DNA of 64,000 bases from JBDRCC01 sp043822065 [NCBI: archaeon] (GCA_043822065.1 JBDRCC010000020.1:1-64000); one strand, 5' to 3'. Shown: positions 1-7,572, counted from the stretch's first letter. Made by a program: numbers and translations. The notes: a model not told the origin generated them from the letters alone.

Positions 1-31
1 ACTTAACACGTCTTAACACGTTCACTTTTCG

Positions 32-1162
32 TCAGACGCGTTCACTCAGGATAGCGCAAATCGCCAGAAGGATTATCAGATAAATCACGTTAAACCCGGT
101 TTCAACCGCAATCAGGAGGTAGCTTATCCCCAGCGCATAGAACGTCTTGTCCCGCCTGTACAGGTTGCCGTACAGTATCCCGATGAGCGCCATAGCCGCA
201 ATCACCTCGAGAATCCCCCCGTCAAGCCAGAGGAACCCGAACATCCCCGGCGTCGTGTTCCGGCGGAAGCCGGTTGTCAGCTCCCCCACGTAAAAGTACG
301 GGCTTGCCTCCCAAAGGCGCCCCTTTGCATGCCCAACCGGGCTGAACGTGTTAACTATGTACTCATATTTGTCATAAGTATATCCTGCGCGGTTGAGGAA
401 AAGCCCAGCCGCCCCCATCCCGGAATCCCCCCTAACGACAGCAAAGAGCATCACGAAAGCCAGGACGGCGGCGAGGCCAACAGCCACCTCCCGCGCGCCA
501 ATCATCCTCCTGTTATGGAGCACAACCACGAGGCTCAGCAGGATTACGACGACTATCCCCCTGTACCCGCCGAGCATGAAGAGCATCCCCAGGAGGGTGT
601 ACAGCGCTATCTCAGCCTTTCCGCTGCGCGCAACCAGGGAGACAAAGCCCAAAACAAAAAGCGCGTCCGCAAGGACTACCGCCGCGGTGTGCCCGCCAGC
701 CTTCAGTCCAGGATTGAAAAGCGGTATCCCCTGCGTCCAGAGGCTTGCCGCGAGGAACGCAAGCCCCCCGAGGAGGAACGCCCAGTCGATGCACTGCCTG
801 TTCCGGATATACATCCTGAGGAGGAGGACGCAGACCGGCCCTGCGAAAATCAGATGCGGCTCAAACCTGTAGAGGTAAGCCGATGCCACGACCAGGATCA
901 GCCCGTAGGAAAGGAAGTTCAGCCACCTGCTCTCGAGGATTTCGGCTCTTTTCGAAAGCGCGACCCCGCCGGCAAAGCAGCCGACCCCGATAATATAGAC
1001 TGAAACCCCAAGCGCGCTGATGCTGAACTCTGGAAAAATAATCGTCGCAGCCCACCCCAGGAGGAGAAAGGCTAAGGCAGCCGCCGGCAGGGCTATCTCG
1101 GGGGCGAACGGCTCCCGCCTAGCCCTCTGTAACAACCCTGAAAGAGTCACTGAGCGCACCAT
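32..1162 (-). CDS. Oligosaccharide repeat-unit polymerase-like membrane protein
   Basis: A 376-residue protein that is almost entirely hydrophobic, with about 10-12 predicted membrane segments. A central loop reads GIPLFNPGLK and a later segment contains GGYRG. The same landmarks (GGTPLLKPGLF, LLGYRTE) recur in the divergent neighbour at 2014, so the two are paralogues. The pattern fits archaeal Wzy-like polymerases, which link lipid-carried oligosaccharide units for surface glycans outside the membrane. The ATG start lies 44 nt inside the end of the upstream gene (1119-1898), suggesting an operon; a TTG at codon 10 is an alternative. The family call rests on architecture and motif resemblance only. 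Confidence 0.6.
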   Translation of the reverse strand: MVRSVTLSGLLQRARREPFAPEIALPAAALAFLLLGWAATIIFPEFSISALGVSVYIIGVGCFAGGVALSKRAEILESRWLNFLSYGLILVVASAYLYRFEPHLIFAGPVCVLLLRMYIRNRQCIDWAFLLGGLAFLAASLWTQGIPLFNPGLKAGGHTAAVVLADALFVLGFVSLVARSGKAEIALYTLLGMLFMLGGYRGIVVVILLSLVVVLHNRRMIGAREVAVGLAAVLAFVMLFAVVRGDSGMGAAGLFLNRAGYTYDKYEYIVNTFSPVGHAKGRLWEASPYFYVGELTTGFRRNTTPGMFGFLWLDGGILEVIAAMALIGILYGNLYRRDKTFYALGISYLLIAVETGFNVIYLIILLAICAILSERV

Positions 1163-1898
1163 CCGGCAAACCCTCTTTTATCTTCTGCCCGTCCTCATCG
1201 GACAGCCTTGAAAGAACCCCTATCTTGACCAAAAAGCTGTTCGTCTTCCCCATCTGTATCGGCAGGCCAAGCGAGCAGAGCTCGTCAAGCCGTATCGACG
1301 TGCTCTCTATCCTGAAACCGTTCGAATAAAGGAAAAGCTCCTCACCCTGGACCAGGCTCATCCCGTTCGCTATGTCGACCTGCTTCGCAGGGTCAAGGTT
1401 CATGTTAATGCCGACAGTCCCCTCGAGGCGGACGCTGCCTACGCCGTAGCCTTTCCCAATACTATCTACAAACCTGTACATTCCGCTGCAGAAGCTGTCC
1501 ATACCCCTGAAGTCCATTGCCTCGTGCCTTACCTGGATTACCGAAGGCGTCCTGATCACGAGCGTTATCTCGCTGGCGGCGATGTCCTCCATGCCGGCAA
1601 GTATCCCGCCGACGCTGTACCTGCGCTCACCTGTGTCTATTGTTATAGAGCTTTTGTCGATGCCTGCGACAGTCCCCTCGATGTAAATGTCCTGCCCAGT
1701 GCTGACCTCCTTTCCGCTTACTGCCATGCCGATGTCAAAGCCCCGCGCGTCGAGGGTCTTGTATTTCGAAATCGCGTAATACACCTCGGCTCCTGAGAAG
1801 CTGTAGGGGTCTGGGTTTATCACGAGGAAAAACGCCAAAAGGCTGAGAATCAGGATAAGAAACACTGCGTCCAGCAGCCCGACCTTTATTTTCCCCAT
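1119..1898 (-). CDS. Membrane-anchored protein, DUF4330-like
   Basis: The protein starts MGKIKVGLLDAVFLILIL, a short basic stretch followed by one transmembrane helix, the start pattern of DUF4330 proteins. About 230 predominantly beta-type residues follow outside or inside the membrane. No catalytic motif is visible. An in-frame GTG at 1931 would add 11 residues. The ATG at 1898 is preferred because a TATA-like TTTTTAATAA lies about 26 nt upstream of it and would fall inside the longer form. The gene overlaps the polymerase-like gene downstream, so a role in surface-polysaccharide assembly is inferred from context alone. Confidence 0.6.
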   Translation of the reverse strand: MGKIKVGLLDAVFLILILSLLAFFLVINPDPYSFSGAEVYYAISKYKTLDARGFDIGMAVSGKEVSTGQDIYIEGTVAGIDKSSITIDTGERRYSVGGILAGMEDIAASEITLVIRTPSVIQVRHEAMDFRGMDSFCSGMYRFVDSIGKGYGVGSVRLEGTVGINMNLDPAKQVDIANGMSLVQGEELFLYSNGFRIESTSIRLDELCSLGLPIQMGKTNSFLVKIGVLSRLSDEDGQKIKEGLPDGALSDSFRVVTEG

Positions 1899-2013
1899 GC
1901 CTCGTATAACGCCTCCCCTTATTAAAAACACATCGGTTTGCGGATGCGTGACCTGAAACTAACAGCACTTACACATAATCAATGATTTATACTAGTTCGG
2001 ATTATATTCCTGC

Positions 2014-3129
2014 ATGGCTAAGCCGGTTTCGCCCTACAACAGCCTGTTTTTCAGGATATGGCACTCCATTGAGAAGCCGGTCTGCCGCGACGACATCTTC
2101 CGCCCGGAGCTTTTCATCGCGTTCTTCCTTGCGTTCCTCCTCTTCGGCATCCGCTCGGCGAGCAGGTACACCGCGGTAATCCCTGCATCCCTGCTTTTCT
2201 TCTATGCCGGCGCAAAGCTCTCGCCGAAGCTCAAGCTGGGCAAGTACTCTTTTTCCTTCCTCACGCCTAAGCGCACCCTCGCCCTGGCAGTCCTTTCAAT
2301 ACTCACCGGCGTATTCGAGCTGGCGCTCATCGGCGGGACCCCGCTCCTGAAGCCAGGCCTGTTCACAGACCACCACGTCATTTTCACAACAATTGCCTTT
2401 CTCTCAGTCCCCCTGGCGGTCATTTATCTTGGCCTTACTGGCAAGGAGAAGCTGCACATTTCGTCAGCCCTGTTCACCGCCGTCCTGGTGCTGATGTCCC
2501 TCCTGGGCTACCGAACCGAGGTCGTCGCCCTCCTGATAGCGTTCTTCGCAACTGCGTTCTACATGAAGCTCCTGCCCCAAAAGGTCCTTTACGTCGGAGT
2601 CGCCCTGTTCGTCTTCTCCATCCTCGGCTTGGGGCTGCTCAAGGCGCAGAGCGCCGGCGCCTCCGAGCTCAACGTCCTGACCACCCGCGCAGAGACCACG
2701 CTCTCCGTCAGCAACTATCTTACAGAGATATCCGGAATGACTGGGGTCTACCATGGCAGGGTCCACCTGTCAGCGTTCTCAACCCTGCTCAAGACGCCTG
2801 GTCCGAAGTTCGGCCCTAGGACGCTGATTGCGAACACAATCCAGGCGCGCCCGGGGGTAACAATCACCAGCACCCTTGCAGGCCCTCTCATCCTTGACTT
2901 TGGCATAGCCGGCTCGCTTGTGGGCTTCCTCCTCCTTGGCGTAATCCTCGGCAGGGCGCACGGCGCGGCAAGGACCGGGATGGACTATGCGGTTTATTCC
3001 GTCCTCCTTGCATTCGCCCTCATCTCAATCGAAACAGGTTTAATCGACGGGATAGTTTTAATATACTACATCCTGGGCACGGTGTATTTTTTCAGGCCAA
3101 GGCAGTGCGCCCATGGTCTAGTGGTATGA
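2014..3129 (+). CDS. Oligosaccharide repeat-unit polymerase-like membrane protein (paralogue)
   Basis: A 371-residue polytopic protein paralogous to the product at 32-1162. It shares the GGTPLLKPGLF loop, the GYR motif and a final block of hydrophobic helices. It also has a hydrophilic loop around residues 225-285 containing TTRAETTLSVSNY and GPRTLIANTIQARPG. By family analogy it would polymerise oligosaccharide units at the outer membrane face. A TATA-like TTTATACT at about 1985 precedes the ATG by about 26 nt, consistent with leaderless transcription. The last eight codons and the TGA stop lie inside the tRNA-Gly gene on the same strand. Confidence 0.65.
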   Translation: MAKPVSPYNSLFFRIWHSIEKPVCRDDIFRPELFIAFFLAFLLFGIRSASRYTAVIPASLLFFYAGAKLSPKLKLGKYSFSFLTPKRTLALAVLSILTGVFELALIGGTPLLKPGLFTDHHVIFTTIAFLSVPLAVIYLGLTGKEKLHISSALFTAVLVLMSLLGYRTEVVALLIAFFATAFYMKLLPQKVLYVGVALFVFSILGLGLLKAQSAGASELNVLTTRAETTLSVSNYLTEISGMTGVYHGRVHLSAFSTLLKTPGPKFGPRTLIANTIQARPGVTITSTLAGPLILDFGIAGSLVGFLLLGVILGRAHGAARTGMDYAVYSVLLAFALISIETGLIDGIVLIYYILGTVYFFRPRQCAHGLVV

Positions 3130-3177
3130 TTCGAGCTTCCCAAGCTCGCGGTTCGGGTTCGATTCCCGGTGGGCGCA
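3107..3177 (+). tRNA. tRNA-Gly (CCC anticodon)
   Basis: A 71-nt cloverleaf. The acceptor arms GCGCCCA and TGGGCGC pair, with discriminator A at 3177. The anticodon stem CGAGC/GCTCG encloses the loop TTCCCAA, giving anticodon CCC, which reads GGG. The T arm contains GGTTCGATTCC. No CCA is encoded and no intron is seen. Its first 23 nt are the 3' end of the upstream polymerase-like gene. Confidence 0.95.
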
Positions 3178-3210
3178 TCCATTTTATATCCCTGAGCTAA
3201 TATATCTAGC

Positions 3211-3924
3211 ATGGCAAAGTGCACTATTGTCGACTACAAGGGGAAGTCATACGACCTTTCAGACCCCACCCAGGAGATTAAGTTCCACGCCACAACCAAC
3301 CATGACCTCCTTACCGAGGATGAGTCGCAAAGCCCAGCCATGAGGGTCATGGTTCTTTTCAAGACAAAGTTCATACTCAAGAACGTCAGCGACGGCTCGG
3401 CAGTCCTGCTTGTCTCAGGCAGGGAGATGGCCCTCACCTAGGAGCTTGGAAAACGGAAAATCGACCTGACGGTAATCGACATCGTGCGCGAGACAATCGA
3501 GGCCGCAGAAAAAAATGCCAGGAACAAAAGAATCAAGTTTGTTGCCGCTGATGTCAGGTCTATGCCATTTGCCAGCTCCGCCTTTGATGCCGTTATACTC
3601 CCTGATGTCCTGGAGCATGTCTACTTGCCGGAGCGAAGCCTCAGCGAGGTAAAGCGCGTGCTGAAGCCTGGCGGCAGGGTCATAATCACCGTCCCTGACG
3701 AGAAAAAGGTCCAGGCTGCAAAAAGCATTATAGAGCTTGTGCCTATTCTCGCGGACCGGCTCCTCCACACCAAGGGGCTTTCTCCAAATCACATAAACGT
3801 CTTTGATGAAGCGTCCCTTAAGTCCGCACTAAAAAAAGAGGGCTTCAAGGTAGTTAGGCTTAGGAAGTCCCCCGCCGGCGTCGGCCTGCGGCTGATGTGC
3901 GTGGCAGTTAAAAGTGCAGAATAG
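3211..3924 (+). pseudogene. Class I SAM-dependent methyltransferase interrupted by an in-frame TAG
   Basis: A single reading frame runs from the ATG at 3211 to the stop at 3924, broken only by TAG at 3439-3441. The part after the TAG is a clear Methyltransf_11-type domain: IDIVRETIEAAEKNA, then FVAADVRSMPFASSAFDAVILPDVLEHV, then RVLKPGGRVIITVP. The part before it ends VLLVSGREMALT, which occupies the place of motif I (typically VLDVGCGxGxLT) but has lost its acidic and glycine residues. So one methyltransferase seems to span both parts, with an eroded cofactor-binding motif. A GTG at 3484 could start a 146-residue remnant lacking motif I. A TATA-like TTTATATC lies about 26 nt before 3211. TAG is a normal stop elsewhere in the window. 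Decay is the simplest reading; the 76-residue product 3211-3441 could still be made. Confidence 0.7.
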
Positions 3925-3931
3925 GCCTGCC

Positions 3932-4126
3932 TCAGTAGCAGCTGCACTCTATCGGAAGCAAAGAGACGAGCTCGCAGGGGAAGTAGGCGGCCAGTATGAG
4001 CATGATTGCGCCACCTATTATAATTCCGGCAAGCAGGAGCCAGAGTATATAACCTATCACATCCCCGAACACGCTTTCCAGGGCTTCTTCAAGCATTCCC
4101 CATGCAGGATAAAATTTTAGCATCAT
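3932..4126 (-). CDS. Small membrane protein with CxC tail
   Basis: A 64-residue product with an amphipathic N-terminal segment, one long hydrophobic segment (YILWLLLAGIIIGGAIMLIL) and the C terminus IECSCY. It is a paralogue of the adjacent upstream gene: both have a VFGDV/IFGDI motif before the membrane segment and a CxC tail. The start is one of two adjacent ATG codons just after the stop of the upstream gene, so the two are probably cotranscribed. The function is unknown. The cysteine tail recalls the class III signal-peptide proteins at 4902-7572. Confidence 0.65.
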   Translation of the reverse strand: MMLKFYPAWGMLEEALESVFGDVIGYILWLLLAGIIIGGAIMLILAAYFPCELVSLLPIECSCY

Positions 4127-4127
4127 T

Positions 4128-4325
4128 TTAGCAGTTGCACGCCACGTTCGGGAGGATAGCGCCAATCCAGCAGCCATTGAAGTACATGAGCGCGGCGAAT
4201 ATGAGAATCCCCATTATTACCCCTATCAGGACTGTCCAAAAAATCCCGCCAAGGATGTCACCGAAAATGCCCTTGAATACCTCTTCCCCTACATCGAACA
4301 CAATTGGGAGAGCCGAAAATAGCAT
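4128..4325 (-). CDS. Small membrane protein with CxC tail (paralogue)
   Basis: A 65-residue protein with one membrane segment (FWTVLIGVIMGILIFAALMY) and the C-terminal end VACNC. It aligns with the product of 3932-4126 through EEVFKGIFGDILG against EEALESVFGDVIG and is a tandem duplicate. A TTTTTAATA TATA-like element about 28 nt upstream of the ATG supports this start. No family is recognised. Confidence 0.65.
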   Translation of the reverse strand: MLFSALPIVFDVGEEVFKGIFGDILGGIFWTVLIGVIMGILIFAALMYFNGCWIGAILPNVACNC

Positions 4326-4413
4326 CTATATCCATAAAATCGTCCCAGTATTAAAAACTAACTGTATGCCAAGCACCGCCCTCAATAAATTTATGTACTG
4401 CCCCCGTTAGTAT

Positions 4414-4869
4414 ATGTGCATGGGCCTGCAGAAAGTTATCGACCGGCTTGGGCTGAACGCGGAGATTATCCGCTTTTCCAAGCCAGTCACGACAACACGC
4501 GAGTCAGTCCTCGCCCTCGGCATCTCGCCGGAGCAGATAGTCAAGTCAATCCTCCTCATCCTCGATGAGAAGCGCCCGCTGATGTGCATCCTACGCGGCT
4601 CGGACCGGATTGACTTCAAGGCGCTCCGCCGCCTGTACAGCATCAATAACATCCGCACAGCAACGCCGGCTGAGGTCCTCCAGCACACAGGCTACGAGGT
4701 CGGCGCGGTCGCGCCCATAATTCCTGACCTTGAGTCGATTGCAGACCGGAGGATAATGAACTACGCCGACGTTTACGGCGGCGGGGGAACGACCACTTCC
4801 CTTGTGAAGCTATCCCCTGACGACATACTCCGCTATGCAAAGCTCCAGGACTTTGTGATTTCACCATAA
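4414..4869 (+). CDS. YbaK/prolyl-tRNA deacylase-like protein
   Basis: A 151-residue protein of the YbaK/aminoacyl-tRNA-associated domain fold, which hydrolyses mischarged tRNAs such as Cys-tRNA-Pro or Ala-tRNA-Pro. Supporting segments are the early VTTTRESVLALGISPEQIVKS, a central ILRGSDRIDFKAL, and YADVYGGGGTTTSLVKLSPDDIL near the end, where the substrate-pocket glycines lie. The length matches the stand-alone family. The ATG at 4414 or the one at 4420 could be used; a TTTATGTA element lies about 25-30 nt upstream. Confidence 0.85.
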   Translation: MCMGLQKVIDRLGLNAEIIRFSKPVTTTRESVLALGISPEQIVKSILLILDEKRPLMCILRGSDRIDFKALRRLYSINNIRTATPAEVLQHTGYEVGAVAPIIPDLESIADRRIMNYADVYGGGGTTTSLVKLSPDDILRYAKLQDFVISP

Positions 4870-4901
4870 GGCTTATTAACCTCCAAGGCTTTAACCCTCC
4901 C

Positions 4902-5180
4902 ATGCAAAGGGGAATAGAGCTTTCCATACAGATGCTCGTCATACTAGCCCTCGCGCTGATTGTCCTCGTGACCGTCTCCATCTTTTTTTCGTCCGGCGCG
5001 ACAAACTTCATGTCCAAGATTTTCAAGTTCGGGAAGGCTGCCGGCGCGGACGATACCTCAGTAATCGAGAATACTTCCGTCTGGGCAAACCCGTTTAGCT
5101 CCTGCAAAACAAAAGACGACTGCCCTAGGAAAGGGGCGCTTACCGCAACTGCATGCACGGACAACAGGTGCGTCTACTAA
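4902..5180 (+). CDS. Class III signal-peptide protein, Cys-tailed (array member 1)
   Basis: A 92-residue protein beginning MQRGIELSIQMLVILALAL: a short basic leader, a glutamate and a long hydrophobic helix, the layout of archaeal prepilin-like class III signal peptides. The C-terminal domain carries four cysteines (SSCKTKDDC, then TACTDNRC). It is the first of seven similar genes on this strand. Its stop codon overlaps the next ATG (TAATG). The product is expected to be processed by a prepilin peptidase and placed in a surface filament or the outer face of the membrane. Confidence 0.7.
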   Translation: MQRGIELSIQMLVILALALIVLVTVSIFFSSGATNFMSKIFKFGKAAGADDTSVIENTSVWANPFSSCKTKDDCPRKGALTATACTDNRCVY

Positions 5181-5461
5181 TGAAAAAAGGAATGGAGTTC
5201 ACAATGTCGACGATTATAGTCATCATAATACTGTTAGTCACCGCTTTGTTCATCCTCCAATTCCTTGCGGCTGGCTTCCCAGCCGCGACAAAGCCGCTCT
5301 CTGGCATCATTGGCGAGGTCAAGGATGAGACCGGGGGGAAGCTTGTCGGATGCGGGAACAACATACGGGAGTCCTATCTCGGCGAGAAATGCGACGGAAC
5401 TGATTTTGGGCCGGATTGCGCTGTTGGCGCCACCGTATGCACTGACTGCAAGACCTGCTAA
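5180..5461 (+). CDS. Class III signal-peptide protein, Cys-tailed (array member 2)
   Basis: A 93-residue product starting MKKGMEFTMSTIIVIIIL, followed by about 60 residues with six cysteines in a GCG..KC..DC..VC..DCKTC arrangement. The start at 5180 overlaps the previous stop by one base, implying translational coupling; a longer in-frame start at 5153 would lie within the previous gene. The leader matches the other array members (basic pair, small residue, E, F/L, T). Confidence 0.7.
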   Translation: MKKGMEFTMSTIIVIIILLVTALFILQFLAAGFPAATKPLSGIIGEVKDETGGKLVGCGNNIRESYLGEKCDGTDFGPDCAVGATVCTDCKTC

Positions 5462-5500
5462 TAAGCAATATTTATTAACCCCCCACCCTTTCACACTACC

Positions 5501-5797
5501 ATGCGGGCATTTGAACTTACACTGACAACGGTGATAGCCCTTATAATCGGCTTGGTGACTATGGTCGCTATCCTGATATTTTTCAAGGGCGGCTTCGAGA
5601 TTGGCGGCGGGAGCATCGCAGGCGTGGTAAAGGAGGCAGCCAATGAGACCGGGGGCGACTTGATACCTAATAAAATGTCGTCCAGCCCAAAGGTCTTTTT
5701 CGGCTTCTGCGACTGCGAAACTGCAGGCACGGGTGATCCGGACTGCACAGCGATAGACTATACAAAGACCACCTGCGACGGATGCCACTGCAGCTAA
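5501..5797 (+). CDS. Class III signal-peptide protein, Cys-tailed (array member 3)
   Basis: A 98-residue product with leader MRAFELTLTTVIALIIGL and a C-terminal run of cysteines FCDCE..DC..TCDGCHCS. The segment GGVVKEAANETGG resembles GEVKDETGG in member 2, so the two are related. It has its own TATA-like TTTATTAACC about 27-30 nt upstream. No enzymatic motif is seen. Confidence 0.7.
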   Translation: MRAFELTLTTVIALIIGLVTMVAILIFFKGGFEIGGGSIAGVVKEAANETGGDLIPNKMSSSPKVFFGFCDCETAGTGDPDCTAIDYTKTTCDGCHCS

Positions 5798-5804
5798 CCC
5801 CATA

Positions 5805-5975
5805 ATGGACAAAAAAGCACTTTCAGGCAAGCAGATGCTACTACTCGCCATCCTTGCGCTGGCGGCAATAGCCCTGCTGTTCTACCTCAGACCAGCCCCG
5901 CAGCCTGGCGCCGGCTTGACAATCTACGACAGCATAAACGTGACTGAGCATGTACCATACCCGCACACAGGCTAA
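5805..5975 (+). CDS. Small single-pass membrane protein
   Basis: A 56-residue reading frame beginning MDKKALSGKQMLLLAILALA: a short cytoplasmic head, one hydrophobic helix and a tail rich in proline ending VPYPHTG. It sits 7 nt after array member 3 and overlaps the start of member 4, so it is very likely translated. It lacks the E-containing prepilin leader and cysteines, so it could be an accessory protein of the array. Confidence 0.55.
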   Translation: MDKKALSGKQMLLLAILALAAIALLFYLRPAPQPGAGLTIYDSINVTEHVPYPHTG

Positions 5976-6357
5976 ACGTGGAATCGAGCTGACGATGTCC
6001 GCAGTCGTCATCATAATCATAGTGCTCGCCACCCTGATACTCCTCATACGCTTCTTCACAGTCGGCTTTTCCGAGTCAGTCTCCTCCCTCTCTGAAATAC
6101 CGGAGAAGCTCGAGGAGCAGGGTGCCGAAGGCGTTACCCGCGTCACCGGAAGGTGCCCTAAACTGGATGATGGCACCCAGCTAAATTGGTTTTTGTCCGG
6201 CGGCTGCGAGGAGGCACCACCAGGCTGCACTATAGGGTCTTTTGGCTCAGATGCAGAGGCATACAACAAGTGCCGCAAGTGCGCCAGCGAGTCCATCCGG
6301 CTTATGAAGAGCAGGACCGGCACCAGCGGCGATGAGTGCGAGTGCGAATGCGTATAA
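5950..6357 (+). CDS. Class III signal-peptide protein, Cys-tailed (array member 4)
   Basis: A 135-residue protein with leader QAKRGIELTMSAVVIIIIV. A hydrophilic region of about 90 residues ends CRKCASESIRL..DECECECV. It is the longest basic leader in the array (11 residues before the processing site). The ATG overlaps the small membrane-protein gene upstream by 26 nt, and the next gene begins 1 nt after its stop. The C-terminal CECEC run is typical of the array. Confidence 0.7.
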   Translation: MYHTRTQAKRGIELTMSAVVIIIIVLATLILLIRFFTVGFSESVSSLSEIPEKLEEQGAEGVTRVTGRCPKLDDGTQLNWFLSGGCEEAPPGCTIGSFGSDAEAYNKCRKCASESIRLMKSRTGTSGDECECECV

Positions 6358-6358
6358 A

Positions 6359-6745
6359 ATGCGTGCCATAGAATTTACCATAACAACGATTGCCACCATA
6401 GTCCTCGCCCTGGTCAGCCTCACCCTCGTGATTATCGTCTTCAACTCCCAGTTCAGCAAAACATCGGAGCCCATGGAGGAGCTGACCACCGAGTCTGATG
6501 ACCTGCCTAGCGGAATCGACACCACGATAATACTCGGCAGGTTCAACATCTGCCCGAAAAACGCCAAGTACAAGTGCTTCCAGCCGCCGCCGTTCGACAA
6601 CGAGTGGTGCGGGAGCAGCTCAACATATAATTCAATGGGGGATTGCGTCAACCCATGCGCCACTGCAAGCGCAAAAATGGGCGGCGATGACGGCAACACG
6701 TACTCGGATACCGGGCAGTGCTACTGCAGGTGCGTAAATGGGTAG
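6359..6745 (+). CDS. Class III signal-peptide protein with QPPPFD motif (array member 5)
   Basis: A 128-residue protein with leader MRAIEFTITTIATIVLAL. The extracytoplasmic part contains KCFQPPPFDNEWCG and ends CYCRC. The same [KR]C[VF]QPxPFDxE[DW]CG block occurs in members 6 and 7, defining a subfamily. The start directly follows the previous stop; an in-frame ATG at 6332 would overlap that gene and disrupt the leader. Confidence 0.7.
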   Translation: MRAIEFTITTIATIVLALVSLTLVIIVFNSQFSKTSEPMEELTTESDDLPSGIDTTIILGRFNICPKNAKYKCFQPPPFDNEWCGSSSTYNSMGDCVNPCATASAKMGGDDGNTYSDTGQCYCRCVNG

Positions 6746-6746
6746 C

Positions 6747-7139
6747 ATGCGCGCGCTTGAGATGACGATAAAGACAATCGCGGTAATAATAGCCGCCCTC
6801 GTCTGCGCATTTTTAATCCTCCGCTTTTTTACCTCCCAGCTTGACTGGGCAACCGACAAGACAGACGCAACAACCCCAGACACCAGCCAGGACATAGGCT
6901 TTACAGGGATATACGGCGTCCTCGGCGCCTGCAAGGCGAAGGAGGGTGAGACCGTCGTCTGGAGGTGCGTCCAGCCGCCGCCGTTCGACAGCGAGGACTG
7001 TGGCGTGCCCTACGCGTTTGCCTCAAAGCACGAGTGCACCTACGGAATAGCTAGCGGGGGCACTACAACACAAGAGGGCTGCCGGTACATAACCTCCGAC
7101 TACGACAAGGACTGCTTCTGCAAGTGCTCCTCCGAATAA
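6747..7139 (+). CDS. Class III signal-peptide protein with QPPPFD motif (array member 6)
   Basis: A 130-residue protein with leader MRALEMTIKTIAVIIAAL. The outer domain contains LGACKAKEG, RCVQPPPFDSEDCG and the tail DCFCKCSSE. It is closely related to member 7, with ITSDYDKDCFCKC against RGSSYDDDCFCKC. It starts 1 nt after the previous gene; the in-frame ATG at 6738 is less likely because it precedes the usual leader length. Confidence 0.7.
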   Translation: MRALEMTIKTIAVIIAALVCAFLILRFFTSQLDWATDKTDATTPDTSQDIGFTGIYGVLGACKAKEGETVVWRCVQPPPFDSEDCGVPYAFASKHECTYGIASGGTTTQEGCRYITSDYDKDCFCKCSSE

Positions 7140-7179
7140 GAACCTTAAGTTTTATCAATTCAGCCAACATTATCCCAGC

Positions 7180-7572
7180 ATGCGCGCAATGGAGTTCACA
7201 ATAGAGACAGTGGTCATCGCAATCATTATGATAGTCGTCCTTGCCGTAGTCTTGATATTCTTCAACCGAAGCTTCCAGGACTCCTCCGAGGTAATAGGGC
7301 AGGCGGAGACTCCAGCCGAGAAAATAAACGCAATCCAGGACATGGGCAGCCTGTTCCGCTACCTCGGCGCCTGCCCTAGCGACGCGGTTTGGAAGTGCGT
7401 CCAGCCGAGGCCTTTCGACGACGAGGACTGCGGCTCAAACCCGTCACCAGGCTTTCTAACGAAGAAAGACTGCATGTACGGTGAGGGGTTTTCTAACACA
7501 TATGGTGGATGCAACTTCAGGGGGTCTAGCTACGACGACGACTGCTTCTGCAAGTGCTTTCCGCCGGCGTAG
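7180..7572 (+). CDS. Class III signal-peptide protein with QPPPFD motif (array member 7)
   Basis: A 130-residue protein with leader MRAMEFTIETVVIAIIMIV. The outer domain has LGACPSD, KCVQPRPFDDEDCG and the tail DCFCKCFPPA. A TATA-like AAGTTTTATC lies about 30 nt upstream, so this last gene may have its own promoter. Its 3' end overlaps the convergent kinase-like gene by 47 nt. Confidence 0.7.
   Translation: MRAMEFTIETVVIAIIMIVVLAVVLIFFNRSFQDSSEVIGQAETPAEKINAIQDMGSLFRYLGACPSDAVWKCVQPRPFDDEDCGSNPSPGFLTKKDCMYGEGFSNTYGGCNFRGSSYDDDCFCKCFPPA

Noticed and set aside
1-31. Two copies of CTTAACACGT at the left edge
   Set aside because: Too short and cut by the window edge; no support for a larger array or attachment site.
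3439-3441. In-frame TAG as a pyrrolysine codon
   Set aside because: TAG ends many ordinary genes in this window, methyltransferases of this class are not known Pyl proteins, and motif I is eroded; decay is simpler.
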